Counted from the stretch's first letter, positions 1-7,441 are shown. The stretch is 12,766 nucleotides of DNA from Flavobacteriales bacterium UBA5422 (GCA_002409405.1 DHNG01000049.1:16864-29629); one strand, 5' to 3'. Notes: a model not told the origin generated them from the sequence alone. Numbers and translations: made by a program.

Positions 1-1074
1 ACAGTTGTTCTGACTGCTGAAATTAGCATATGGAGGGGCAACAAATACGTATTGTACGACATCATTTACTGCGACACAGCTTCCATTGTTGGTAGAAGTG
101 AGTGTTAAAACAACTTGTCCGGATGAAATTTCAGACGTTGTTGGAGTATATGTTGCATTCATGGAGGTGTTGGAAGGAGAAAAGGTACCTGTACCACCTG
201 ACCAGATCCCGGTCGTTGCACCACCGGAAATACTTCCGTTCAGTGTAATCAGTGCATCGTTCGAACAAACGAGGTCATTGTTTCCTGCGTTGATCACAGG
301 TGCATCTGTGTAAACGATGTACACGCTGTCTCTTTCCTGGAGGCAATTACCATTTGATGTGGAGCGGAGATAAATCCAGTTGTTTTCAGCGGCAATATCA
401 TTCAACCCCGGGTAATAAGTTGTAGACAAAGAAATGTTGTTTGGTGAAAACATTCCGTCTCCTGTACTGTTCCATACACCTGTTGTTGAAGCGCCTGTTA
501 CCGATCCGTTCAACGAGACCACATTATTGTTCGCACACACGATTATGGTATCCATTGAAATTGATACAACCGGTGGTGGTGTGATATTGATGTGCATGGT
601 ATCGGTTTCTGCAAGACAGTTTCCATTGTTTGTGGAAGTCAGTACAAGTGTCGCATTTCCCGCTGCCGTTTCAGCAGGAGAAGGGGTGTAAGTTGCATTC
701 AACGTACTTGCTCCGGGAGCGAAAACACCTCCTCCGGCAGAAGACCAGATTCCGGTTGATGCTCCCCCTTGAATGGTTCCGTTTAACGAAGTCAGGGAGT
801 TGTTTGCACACACCGTCTGATCTGCAGATGCATTGACCAATGGCTGTTGATTGACTGTTAGGTATAAGGTGTCCTTTTTGGAAGGACAGGATGCGTCAGA
901 TGTCAGGATAATTTTTACCGGATTGATCAGCACATCGAGGTGACTGGGAATGTATTCATTTGTCAGGTTGTTGAGCCCGTAAGCAAATGAACCATATCCT
1001 GTGCTGCTCCATGTTCCTGTTAATGTTCCTCCTCCGACAATACCATTGAGCGGAAACCCGACATTTGCACATAC
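1..1074 (-). repeat. Four tandem ~90-residue PKD/Ig-like repeats, coding
   Basis: Within the left-hand giant gene, repeat units begin at residues about 458, 545, 636 and 726 (bases about 1074, 813, 540 and 270), a period of about 261-273 bp. Each unit starts D/D..VCxN, continues with LNGxIxGGASTGIWSS-type text, then GxFxP, ATYTP, and ends LTSTNNGxC followed by an acidic residue. Each unit carries one early and one late cysteine, which fits an intra-repeat disulfide in an exported beta-sandwich. The last unit seen runs to the window edge, so the true copy number is unknown. Confidence 0.8.
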
Positions 1075-2445
1075 TGTATCATTGATTCCTGCATCAACGT
1101 AGGGTTTACTGACATAATCGGATAAAAAAGCATAACTGTAACCATTAGAAGAATTGCCCTGCATAACAGCAAGACCGAAAATATCCCCTGAGTTCTCAAT
1201 AATGGCCAGTGACCCGGAAGGTACTTCGGATACAGAAAAGAATTTTTGAGCGACTTTAAACGCGCCACCTGTTCCCGGAACATTCGTGAAATCTCCGGCA
1301 TTGATAATACCTGCAGTTCCGTTTACGGTAAATAAACCTTCATATCCGGTTCTGGTATATACAATAACGCCGAAATCATCCGCAGAACTTCTGTAGGCGG
1401 AGGTAATGTAATCTCCTGCGCAAAATACATTGGGTACTTGCGATGAACCAAGCTCGCATCCCATTGAACTGACATGATATACATATACAGGTTTATTTGA
1501 TTCAATGTAAGCGATGTCATCAGTTAATGCAATTTCATAGGTTTCACTCCAACTGATGGTTGTTGAAGTCGTTGTTGAAGTATGAACCGTTAAATTGGTC
1601 CCGTTTTGTGTTGCCAGTACATAAATTCTGTCGGTACTTCCTGTTCCTTTTCTGACAATGTGTTTAGTACCTAATTGATTAATGTTTGTGAGCTGTTCCC
1701 CGATCGCATCGGAGCAGGAAGCATTTGCCAGACCATCTTCAAAAATGGTAACAGCAACCGGTTTGTTAGAAGAGACAATTGATCCTGCTAAAGAAGTAGC
1801 TGCCGTTGTATTAACATCACGCGCGCTGTACGTTTGTCCTGCATTCAATACAACAGAAAAAGATGTATTTGCCGCATGTCCCGTAATAGCTGTCCGGGGA
1901 GTGACCAGAACAGTTGTGTTATCTTGTGTTGCAACGATGTCAATGGATGAAAAAGAAGCGGGTGTTGACGTAGAATTGGCCCAGTATTTTTGAAAAGGAG
2001 TATAAAAATTTGTTCCCAATCCGTTGACACCTTTCAGGCTGAATAATTCTTTATTGTTTGTACTGTTGATAGAATAACTGGCTGAAATAAGCGCAGAGGA
2101 TACGATCTTAATCCCGTTGTTGGACACAACATTGCCTGCCGGAGATTCAATACTTGTAAGAAAGCTACTCAAATCAACTTGTTGATGTGTATTTGCTGGA
2201 ACGGAAACCGTTATTGGAGTAAAACCGACATTTGCAGGAATACTTAGTGTAACAGTTGCCGGATTGGAATAGGCTGTCAGATGAATAGCAACAGGAGCAT
2301 CCCCTAAACCACTTGATGCATTGGGTGCTGCAAACCAAAACAAGGTGTCTTTTTGCGCATGTGAATAGTTAACGAGCGAAAAAAACTGGAAAATGAATAT
2401 AATAAACACATACAAGTGCTTTGTTTTTTCAGTGATAGTATTCAT
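1..2445 (-). CDS. Giant secreted protein, IgGFc-binding-type N-terminal region plus PKD/Ig-like repeats (3' end beyond window)
   Basis: Reading the minus strand from ATG at 2443-2445 gives 815 uninterrupted codons to base 1, so the gene continues off the left edge. The start is chosen because it begins a good signal peptide: charged MNTITEKTKH, a hydrophobic stretch at about residues 11-25, then a likely cleavage after SHA (residue 30). Residues about 130-435 resemble the IgGFc_binding domain found in many Bacteroidota surface proteins (for example SNKPVAVTIFEDG, IESNKPVYVYHVSSMGCE, VPNVFCAGDY). From residue about 458 there are four tandem repeats of roughly 88-91 residues starting VCAN/VCSN and carrying TGIWSS and ATYTP motifs, of PKD/Ig-like type. 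Such proteins normally end in a type IX secretion sorting domain, but that end is outside the window. Likely a cell-surface adhesin or matrix protein; the ligand is unknown. The family name does not prove IgG binding. No frameshift or stop was seen. Confidence 0.9.
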   Translation of the reverse strand, partial: MNTITEKTKHLYVFIIFIFQFFSLVNYSHAQKDTLFWFAAPNASSGLGDAPVAIHLTAYSNPATVTLSIPANVGFTPITVSVPANTHQQVDLSSFLTSIESPAGNVVSNNGIKIVSSALISASYSINSTNNKELFSLKGVNGLGTNFYTPFQKYWANSTSTPASFSSIDIVATQDNTTVLVTPRTAITGHAANTSFSVVLNAGQTYSARDVNTTAATSLAGSIVSSNKPVAVTIFEDGLANASCSDAIGEQLTNINQLGTKHIVRKGTGSTDRIYVLATQNGTNLTVHTSTTTSTTISWSETYEIALTDDIAYIESNKPVYVYHVSSMGCELGSSQVPNVFCAGDYITSAYRSSADDFGVIVYTRTGYEGLFTVNGTAGIINAGDFTNVPGTGGAFKVAQKFFSVSEVPSGSLAIIENSGDIFGLAVMQGNSSNGYSYAFLSDYVSKPYVDAGINDTVCANVGFPLNGIVGGGTLTGTWSSTGYGSFAYGLNNLTNEYIPSHLDVLINPVKIILTSDASCPSKKDTLYLTVNQQPLVNASADQTVCANNSLTSLNGTIQGGASTGIWSSAGGGVFAPGASTLNATYTPSPAETAAGNATLVLTSTNNGNCLAETDTMHINITPPPVVSISMDTIIVCANNNVVSLNGSVTGASTTGVWNSTGDGMFSPNNISLSTTYYPGLNDIAAENNWIYLRSTSNGNCLQERDSVYIVYTDAPVINAGNNDLVCSNDALITLNGSISGGATTGIWSGGTGTFSPSNTSMNATYTPTTSEISSGQVVLTLTSTNNGSCVAVNDVVQYVFVAPPYANFSSQNNC

Positions 2446-2501
2446 AAAATCTTTTGTCTGTTGTTAAAAAGCTTTTATCAACGGCCATTTTTCAGTGATA
2501 G
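2425..2501. repeat. 14-bp direct repeat spanning leader and start of the giant gene
   Basis: The sequence TTTTTCAGTGATAG (plus strand) occurs exactly at 2425-2438 and at 2488-2501, 63 bp apart. The first copy lies inside codons 3-7 of the giant secreted gene and the second lies in its untranslated leader. Function unknown; it may be a local duplication. Confidence 0.5.
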
Positions 2502-2516
2502 ATGGCAATTGAGCCG

Positions 2517-2549
2517 CAAATATAAGCATTTAATCCTCTGCTCGTTAAA
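2517..2549 (-). promoter_or_regulatory. Bacteroidota-type promoter for the left giant gene
   Basis: On the minus strand TATATTTG (2524 down to 2517) matches the TAnnTTTG -7 consensus exactly, and TTTA (2549 down to 2546) matches three of four bases of the TTTG -33 element with a 21-bp spacer. Transcription would start near 2510, leaving a leader of about 65 nt before the ATG at 2445. Confidence 0.55.
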
Positions 2550-2633
2550 AAAGACGAAAAATATTCATGATAGATAGCGTAATCTAACAAGAAAAATGCG
2601 AAAAGTATTTGTTCATACAGATTACTCTATTTG

Positions 2634-3515
2634 CTATTTGATCGAGCTTTTGTTTACCAGGATGACAGAAAAGAGAATAACGAGTACTCCGGCCCATTGA
2701 AGCAACGCGATACGTTCGTCCAGAATGATATGTGCCGAGATAATGGATACAGGGATTTCAACTGCGGCAATGATGGCTCCGATACCGATACCAACCAGTG
2801 GAATTCCCTTTGTAAACAACAGTGGTGGAATAATGGTTCCAAACAAAGCAAGCAAAGCTCCCCACAATAGTCCGTTTGTTGATGTGAAATAGGTAATGAT
2901 GTCGTAATTCCAATAGGCAATAACAAACAGAAAGCCTCCCAGAATCAGGTATTGGCTCCTCACCGCATTTTTATGTCCGGTTTCAATGTTGCTGGATGCA
3001 TACAGGGAGATTGTGTATGAACTTGCGGCGAGCATTCCGAGTCCGATCCCTCTCCAATCAATGGAGGCTACTTCAACAAAGACATTTGTCGCCAGGGCTG
3101 TTCCGATCAGGATGGTAAGTGTTCCTGCGATTTTTAACGCATTGGGAAATCTCCTGCTCAACAGTGCTTCCAGTAAGACACTCATCCAGATGGATTGCAT
3201 CAAAAGGATGATCCCCATAGATACAGGAATGTATTGAATGGACATGTAATAAAAAATACTGGTCATACCAAAGGTGGTTCCGAATAGCACTAATTTTACT
3301 TTGGAACTGCCTTTTAATTTAACAGAACTCTGCTTTTGCTGGAACCGTGCTAATACCAACAAAAAACAAACACCGACAGCAAATTGCATGAAGGTGAGTA
3401 CACTGGTGTGAATACCCTGATTGTTGGCAAATTTGACGATCGTGGCTAATATTCCGTAACTCATCGCTCCCAGAAAAACGAGCGCAGCACCTTTTAGTTG
3501 TTGGTTTAATTGCAT
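2634..3515 (-). CDS. EamA/DMT-superfamily transporter
   Basis: A 293-residue integral membrane protein with about ten hydrophobic helices arranged as two similar halves (roughly residues 8-140 and 153-290), the usual size and layout of EamA (drug/metabolite transporter) permeases of the inner membrane. The N-terminal half begins GAALVFLGAMSYGILATIVK and the second half begins WRGIGLGMLAASSYTISLY, both typical of the first helix of an EamA repeat. The substrate cannot be read from sequence; family members export amino acids, metabolites or drugs, and a few move sugars or nucleotides. The gene starts 18 bp after the stop of the DtxR/MntR-type repressor and is on the same strand, so the two are very probably cotranscribed. 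That context raises the possibility of metal-responsive control, but does not show that the protein carries metal. No clear terminator was seen between its stop and the next gene's promoter. Confidence 0.9.
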   Translation of the reverse strand: MQLNQQLKGAALVFLGAMSYGILATIVKFANNQGIHTSVLTFMQFAVGVCFLLVLARFQQKQSSVKLKGSSKVKLVLFGTTFGMTSIFYYMSIQYIPVSMGIILLMQSIWMSVLLEALLSRRFPNALKIAGTLTILIGTALATNVFVEVASIDWRGIGLGMLAASSYTISLYASSNIETGHKNAVRSQYLILGGFLFVIAYWNYDIITYFTSTNGLLWGALLALFGTIIPPLLFTKGIPLVGIGIGAIIAAVEIPVSIISAHIILDERIALLQWAGVLVILFSVILVNKSSIK

Positions 3516-3533
3516 AAAATGATGTAAAATAGA

Positions 3534-4208
3534 TTATTGTTTGTCTACCAGTAGTCGCTCACATACCGTATGACTCAGTGTTTCGGCAGGATGATTTTCA
3601 TAATGAACCACCATTGTTTTATCAAATGATTCAACGGAAAGAATCGAGATGGAAAGGCCCAGTCGCAAGTCACGGCTGTTGAGAAATTGTAAAAATTCAC
3701 TCGAATTATTGATTACTGCACCCAGAATTACTTCTTCGCCCGGCTTGCAATCACTTAACTTATGGAATTCTTTCCAGTTTATTTTCCCGTCTTTGTCTGG
3801 TATAGGAGAACCGTGAGGATCGAACTTAGGGAAACCGAGCAGTTCGTCCATTTTTTCAAAAAATAAAGGGGATTGAATGTGTTCAATTTGTTCCGCAATA
3901 TCATGTACTTGTTCCCATCCGAATCCCATCTTTTCTACAAGAAACATTTCTGTCAACCGGTGTTTGCGAATAATGGCAGCTGCCCTTTTTTCACCTTCTT
4001 CGGTCAATTTTAATGGCTTGTAACTTTCATAATGAACCAGATTTTTCGCAGAAAGCTTTTTCATCATACTTGTAACGGTCGGCATCTTAATGTTTAGATG
4101 TCGGGATAACTCGTTGACGTTCACGACTCCGCTTTCTCCAGCTAAGTTGAACAAGGCCTTTAAATAATTTTCTTCTGCTAGTGAATTCACACCCCTAAAA
4201 GTAGTCAA
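3534..4208 (-). CDS. DtxR/MntR-family metal-dependent transcriptional repressor
   Basis: A 224-residue protein of full family length. Residues about 9-72 form the winged helix-turn-helix (VNELSRHLNIKMPTVTSMMK contains the recognition helix), about 73-140 the metal-binding dimerisation domain (RKHRLTEMFL, then VHDIAEQIEHIQSP), and about 150-222 a FeoA/SH3-like C-terminal domain. Candidate metal ligands are H83, E87, H102, E106, E109 and H110. A glutamate (E106) stands where iron-sensing DtxR has Cys102 and where manganese-sensing MntR has Glu99, which favours manganese or mixed Mn/Fe sensing. The N-terminal ligand positions (Met10 in DtxR, Asp8 and Glu11 in MntR) appear as N14 and K17, which is unusual. 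It is cotranscribed with the EamA transporter and divergent from the TonB receptor; a palindromic operator lies 38 bp upstream, so autoregulation plus receptor repression is likely. Family assignment is firm; metal identity is inference. Confidence 0.93.
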   Translation of the reverse strand: MTTFRGVNSLAEENYLKALFNLAGESGVVNVNELSRHLNIKMPTVTSMMKKLSAKNLVHYESYKPLKLTEEGEKRAAAIIRKHRLTEMFLVEKMGFGWEQVHDIAEQIEHIQSPLFFEKMDELLGFPKFDPHGSPIPDKDGKINWKEFHKLSDCKPGEEVILGAVINNSSEFLQFLNSRDLRLGLSISILSVESFDKTMVVHYENHPAETLSHTVCERLLVDKQ

Positions 4209-4242
4209 TGAGAATAGAAATTTGAAATTTTTATAAAAAATA

Positions 4243-4273
4243 TTTGTTAGATATATCTAACTTTATAATTTTG
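4243..4273 (+). promoter_or_regulatory. Promoter of the TonB-dependent receptor gene
   Basis: TTTG at 4243-4246, a 19-bp spacer, then TAATTTTG at 4266-4273 match both elements of the Bacteroidota vegetative promoter (TTTG, 19-21 bp, TAnnTTTG) without mismatch. The predicted start point near 4280 leaves a short leader before ATG at 4299. The spacer is almost wholly occupied by a 16-bp palindrome. Confidence 0.75.
4246..4261. promoter_or_regulatory. Perfect 16-bp palindrome, probable repressor operator
   Basis: GTTAGATATATCTAAC equals its own reverse complement. It begins at the last base of the -33 element and ends 4 bp before the -7 element of the receptor promoter, so a bound dimer would block RNA polymerase. 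The outer GTTAG/CTAAC arms resemble the centre of known DtxR-type boxes. It lies in the divergent region between the DtxR/MntR-type gene and the receptor, which makes that repressor the obvious candidate ligand; this is inferred, not shown. Confidence 0.7.
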
Positions 4274-4298
4274 CAAATGAAATTGTAAAGTTTGAATC

Positions 4299-6605
4299 AT
4301 GTTTTGTTTGAATAGATCTCATTGGATTATCCTTGTGTTTACTTTTTTTACAAGCCTCTCATTTTCTCAGGGGACGACTATCCATGGAAGAATCTCCAAT
4401 GAAGGAGAGCCCGTTCCGTTTGCACTGATTTTTGTAAAGGGAACGTCATTTAATGTGCAGGCAGATGCAGTTGGAAGCTACCGGCTTGTATCTGTTCCGT
4501 ATGGAGAATATGAACTAATGGTCTCTGCTTATGGATATGAGAAAGTAACGCGAATGATTCGGATTGAAGATGAGCAAGCATACCACCTGGATATTGAATT
4601 GAAGCAAGCTGAACGAAACATTGATGAGGTGGTTGTTTCCGGGACGATGAAAGAAGTGTCAAAACTGGACAGTCCGGTTCCAGTAGAGGTATACACCGAC
4701 AAATTTTTTAAGGCGAATCCCAATCCGTCTATTTTTGAAGCATTGCAGCAAATCAATGGTGTGCGCCCGCAAGTGAATTGCAATGTATGTAATACAGGAG
4801 ACATTCACATCAATGGATTGGAGGGGCCTTACACAATGGTGTTAATTGATGGAATGCCCATTGTTAGTGGTCTTTCTTCTGTTTATGGCTTGAGTGGTAT
4901 TCCACAGGCACTGATCGATCGGGTGGAGGTGGTGAAAGGTCCTGCATCGACTTTGTATGGGAGCGAAGCTGTGGGGGGATTGATAAATATCATTACCAAA
5001 AAGACAACCAATGCCCCATTACTTTCTGCTGATGTTTTCGGAACAACCTGGGGAGAAGTAAATGCAGATATTTCAGGGAAATTTAATGCAGGCAAGAAAG
5101 CACAGTCCTTAGTGGGAATCAATTATTTCAATTACCAACTTCCGGTCGATAACAACAAGGATGGGTTTACGGATGTTACATTGCAACACCGGATTTCGGT
5201 CTTCAATAAATGGAATTTTGACCGTAAAGAAAACCGGTTGTTTTCACTCGCTGCGCGCTATATATATGAAGACCGATGGGGAGGAGAAATGGGGTGGAAC
5301 CGTTCATTCCGTGGAGGAGATAGTATTTACGGAGAAAGTGTTTACACCAACAGATGGGAATTATTCGGAACTTATCAATTGCCGTTAAAAGAAAAAATCT
5401 TCTTCCAGTTCAGTGCAAACGGACATGATCAAAACAGTGTTTATGGAAATGTACCCTACCTGGCACAGCAATACATCGGTTTCGGTCAGCTGACCTGGCA
5501 CAAAACCATCGGAAGAAATGATTTGCTGGTTGGAGCAACATACAGGTATACTTATTATGATGACAATACACCTGCTACCAGTACTTTTGATACAATAACA
5601 GGAGGACAGAACATGCCTTCACAAGTGCATCTGCCCGGAATGTTTATCCAGGATGAACTCACATTGCATACCAATCATAAATTGTTGTTGGGGTTACGCT
5701 ATGATTACAATTCGTTGCATGGAACAATTCTGACACCACGTCTGAATTACAAATGGAACTCAAATAATCGTAAAAATATCGTACGGGTAGGTATTGGAAA
5801 CGGATACCGGGTGGCCAATGTCTTTACCGAAGATCATGCTGCGCTGACAGGGGCAAGGGAAGTTGTCTTTATATCTGAATTGAAACCGGAAACATCCTGG
5901 AACGGAAATATCAATTTCGTGAAGCACATCATGTTTGGTAACGGGAACTTTTTAGGACTGGATGGAACGGTTTTTTATACCTATTTCAATAATAAAATCA
6001 TTCCCGATTACGAAACGAATGTGAACCAGATCATCTACGACAACCTGGATGGTCATGCCGTTTCTCAAGGATTGACACTTAACCTCGATGTTTCCTTGAA
6101 GAATGGATTAAATGCTCGGGTAGGAGGGACGTTGATGGATGTATACAGTGTGGAAGAAGGGATAAAAGAACGTCAGTTGTTTTCAGAACGCTTTACAGGC
6201 GTCTGGAACATTGGTTACACGATTCAGAAAATAGGATTAACGATTGATTATACGGGTAATGTGTACAGCCCGATGCGATTACCTTTGCTGGGAGATACAG
6301 ATCCGAGAACCGGGTATTCTCCATGGTGGAGCATTCAGAATATCCAGTTGACAAAAGCATTCAGGCATGGGATAGAGGTATACGGCGGAGTGAAAAACCT
6401 GTTGAACTGGACACCTGCAAAAGGAACACCGTTCTTAATTGCCCGCTCCGGAGATCCGTTTGATAAACAAGTACAATTTGACGGAGCAGGGCAGGTTGTT
6501 GCAACACCTGAAAATCCATATGCACTCACGTTTGATCCTTCGTATGTGTACGGACCAAATCAGGGAATTCGTGGGTTTTTGGGAATCCGATGGACATTTC
6601 ACTAA
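4299..6605 (+). CDS. TonB-dependent outer-membrane receptor, probable metal or metal-complex uptake
   Basis: A 768-residue receptor of normal length. A signal peptide covers residues 1 to about 24 (hydrophobic IILVFTFFTSLSFS). Residues about 27-104 are a carboxypeptidase-regulatory-like beta-sandwich (HGRISNEGEPVPFALIFVKG). A TonB-box-like IDEVVVSG sits at 108-115, the plug runs from about 120 to 235 (VLIDGMPIVSG; RVEVVKGPASTLYGSEAVGG), and the 22-strand-type barrel fills the rest, ending in an aromatic strand (FLGIRWTFH). The plug contains NCNVCNTGD with C161 and C164 as a Cys-x-x-Cys, and an acidic loop DNNKDGFTD at 284-292 lies early in the barrel. It takes substrate across the outer membrane using TonB/ExbBD energy. 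Expression is probably controlled by the operator in its promoter and the divergent DtxR/MntR-type repressor, suggesting import of manganese, iron or a chelate. There is no SusD-like partner, which argues against a glycan-uptake role. Confidence 0.93.
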   Translation: MFCLNRSHWIILVFTFFTSLSFSQGTTIHGRISNEGEPVPFALIFVKGTSFNVQADAVGSYRLVSVPYGEYELMVSAYGYEKVTRMIRIEDEQAYHLDIELKQAERNIDEVVVSGTMKEVSKLDSPVPVEVYTDKFFKANPNPSIFEALQQINGVRPQVNCNVCNTGDIHINGLEGPYTMVLIDGMPIVSGLSSVYGLSGIPQALIDRVEVVKGPASTLYGSEAVGGLINIITKKTTNAPLLSADVFGTTWGEVNADISGKFNAGKKAQSLVGINYFNYQLPVDNNKDGFTDVTLQHRISVFNKWNFDRKENRLFSLAARYIYEDRWGGEMGWNRSFRGGDSIYGESVYTNRWELFGTYQLPLKEKIFFQFSANGHDQNSVYGNVPYLAQQYIGFGQLTWHKTIGRNDLLVGATYRYTYYDDNTPATSTFDTITGGQNMPSQVHLPGMFIQDELTLHTNHKLLLGLRYDYNSLHGTILTPRLNYKWNSNNRKNIVRVGIGNGYRVANVFTEDHAALTGAREVVFISELKPETSWNGNINFVKHIMFGNGNFLGLDGTVFYTYFNNKIIPDYETNVNQIIYDNLDGHAVSQGLTLNLDVSLKNGLNARVGGTLMDVYSVEEGIKERQLFSERFTGVWNIGYTIQKIGLTIDYTGNVYSPMRLPLLGDTDPRTGYSPWWSIQNIQLTKAFRHGIEVYGGVKNLLNWTPAKGTPFLIARSGDPFDKQVQFDGAGQVVATPENPYALTFDPSYVYGPNQGIRGFLGIRWTFH

Positions 6606-6639
6606 CTCGGGAGGTATAACACGCATATTATCAAAGAAA

Positions 6640-6658
6640 AAGATTTAATAAAAATCTT
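6640..6658 (+). terminator. Weak AT-rich hairpin after the receptor gene
   Basis: AAGATTT (6640-6646) and AAATCTT (6652-6658) can pair around a 5-base loop, 35 bp after the receptor stop. The stem is A/T rich and has no following T-tract, so termination here is doubtful; the SIMPL gene downstream may be partly read through. Confidence 0.25.
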
Positions 6659-6709
6659 ACAGCTGTTTGCCGAAAAAAACTAAATTTACAGAAACCAATT
6701 TAAACCTAT

Positions 6710-7441
6710 ATGAAACAGCATTTGAATACATTCATTATTGGATTGTCCATCGTCATTGTTGCAGCTATTCTGGGAAGTTCTTATTCTTCTAAGTATAAGC
6801 AAAATCAAACAATTAGTGTAACAGGGCTTGGTGAAGAGAATTTTACTTCCGATCTGATTGTATGGCAAGCTAATTTCTCAAAAAGAGGAACAGATTTGAA
6901 AGCCATTTCCACGGAATTGAACAATGACCGATCTAAAATTAAAAAATACCTTACGTCAAAAGGAATCAGTGAGAAAGATATTGTGTTTTCTTCTGTGAGT
7001 ATCACTAAAGAATTTTCTAATTCGTATGACGAGCACGGAAATTTTATGTCTTCCTATTTTACTGGATATTTGCTCACGCAGAATCTGCGCATCGAATCCA
7101 AGGAGGTTGATAAAATTGAAACCGTTTCCCGTGAGGTTACTGAATTGATTGATCAGAATATTGAATTGACTTCCCTCGAGCCGGATTATTATTACACGAA
7201 ATTGGCTGAATTGAAATTGAAAATGATTGAAAACGCAACCAAAGATGCAAAGGAACGTGCTGATAAAATAGCATCTAATTCAGGCGGTTCACTTGGAAAC
7301 CTGAGAAACGCATCCATGGGAATCATTCAGATCACAGCAAAAAATTCTGCTGAGGATTACAGCTGGGGAGGATCATTCAACACTTCTTCCAAATTAAAAA
7401 CAGCTTCGATCACTATCCGTCTGGAATACGGGATCGATTGA
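6710..7441 (+). CDS. SIMPL-domain (DUF541) protein, membrane anchored
   Basis: A 243-residue protein. Residues about 7-26 (NTFIIGLSIVIVAAILGSS) form a single hydrophobic segment, either an uncleaved anchor or a signal peptide, placing the rest in the periplasm. Residues about 34-240 match the SIMPL/DUF541 fold: it opens TISVTGLGEENFTSDLIVW, has the K/R-rich helix DRSKIKKYLTSKGISEKDI followed by strand text, and a typical later helix AELKLKMIENATKDAKERAD with ending SITIRLEY. Family members are periplasmic or outer-membrane associated and include BP26 of Brucella and E. coli YggE, linked to oxidative stress, but the biochemical role is not settled. It lies 104 bp after the receptor on the same strand. 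A near-consensus -7 element (TAAATTTA, 6681-6688) has no properly spaced -33 partner, so whether it has its own promoter is unclear. Confidence 0.88.
   Translation: MKQHLNTFIIGLSIVIVAAILGSSYSSKYKQNQTISVTGLGEENFTSDLIVWQANFSKRGTDLKAISTELNNDRSKIKKYLTSKGISEKDIVFSSVSITKEFSNSYDEHGNFMSSYFTGYLLTQNLRIESKEVDKIETVSREVTELIDQNIELTSLEPDYYYTKLAELKLKMIENATKDAKERADKIASNSGGSLGNLRNASMGIIQITAKNSAEDYSWGGSFNTSSKLKTASITIRLEYGID

Noticed and set aside
86..1993. Several 60-100 codon frames on both strands across the left 2 kb
   Set aside because: All lie out of frame or antisense to the continuous 815-codon minus-strand frame, which has a signal peptide and repeated domains.
2579..2625. GTAATCT/AGATTAC inverted repeat and a GTTAGAT half-match to the 4246 operator downstream of the EamA gene
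   Set aside because: The arms are only 7 bp with a 33-base loop and no T-tract, and the second operator half does not match, so neither a terminator nor a second operator is supported.
4299..6605. SusC-type glycan receptor reading of the TonB-dependent receptor
   Set aside because: It is shorter than usual SusC proteins (about 1000 residues), has no adjacent susD, and sits beside a metal-dependent repressor.
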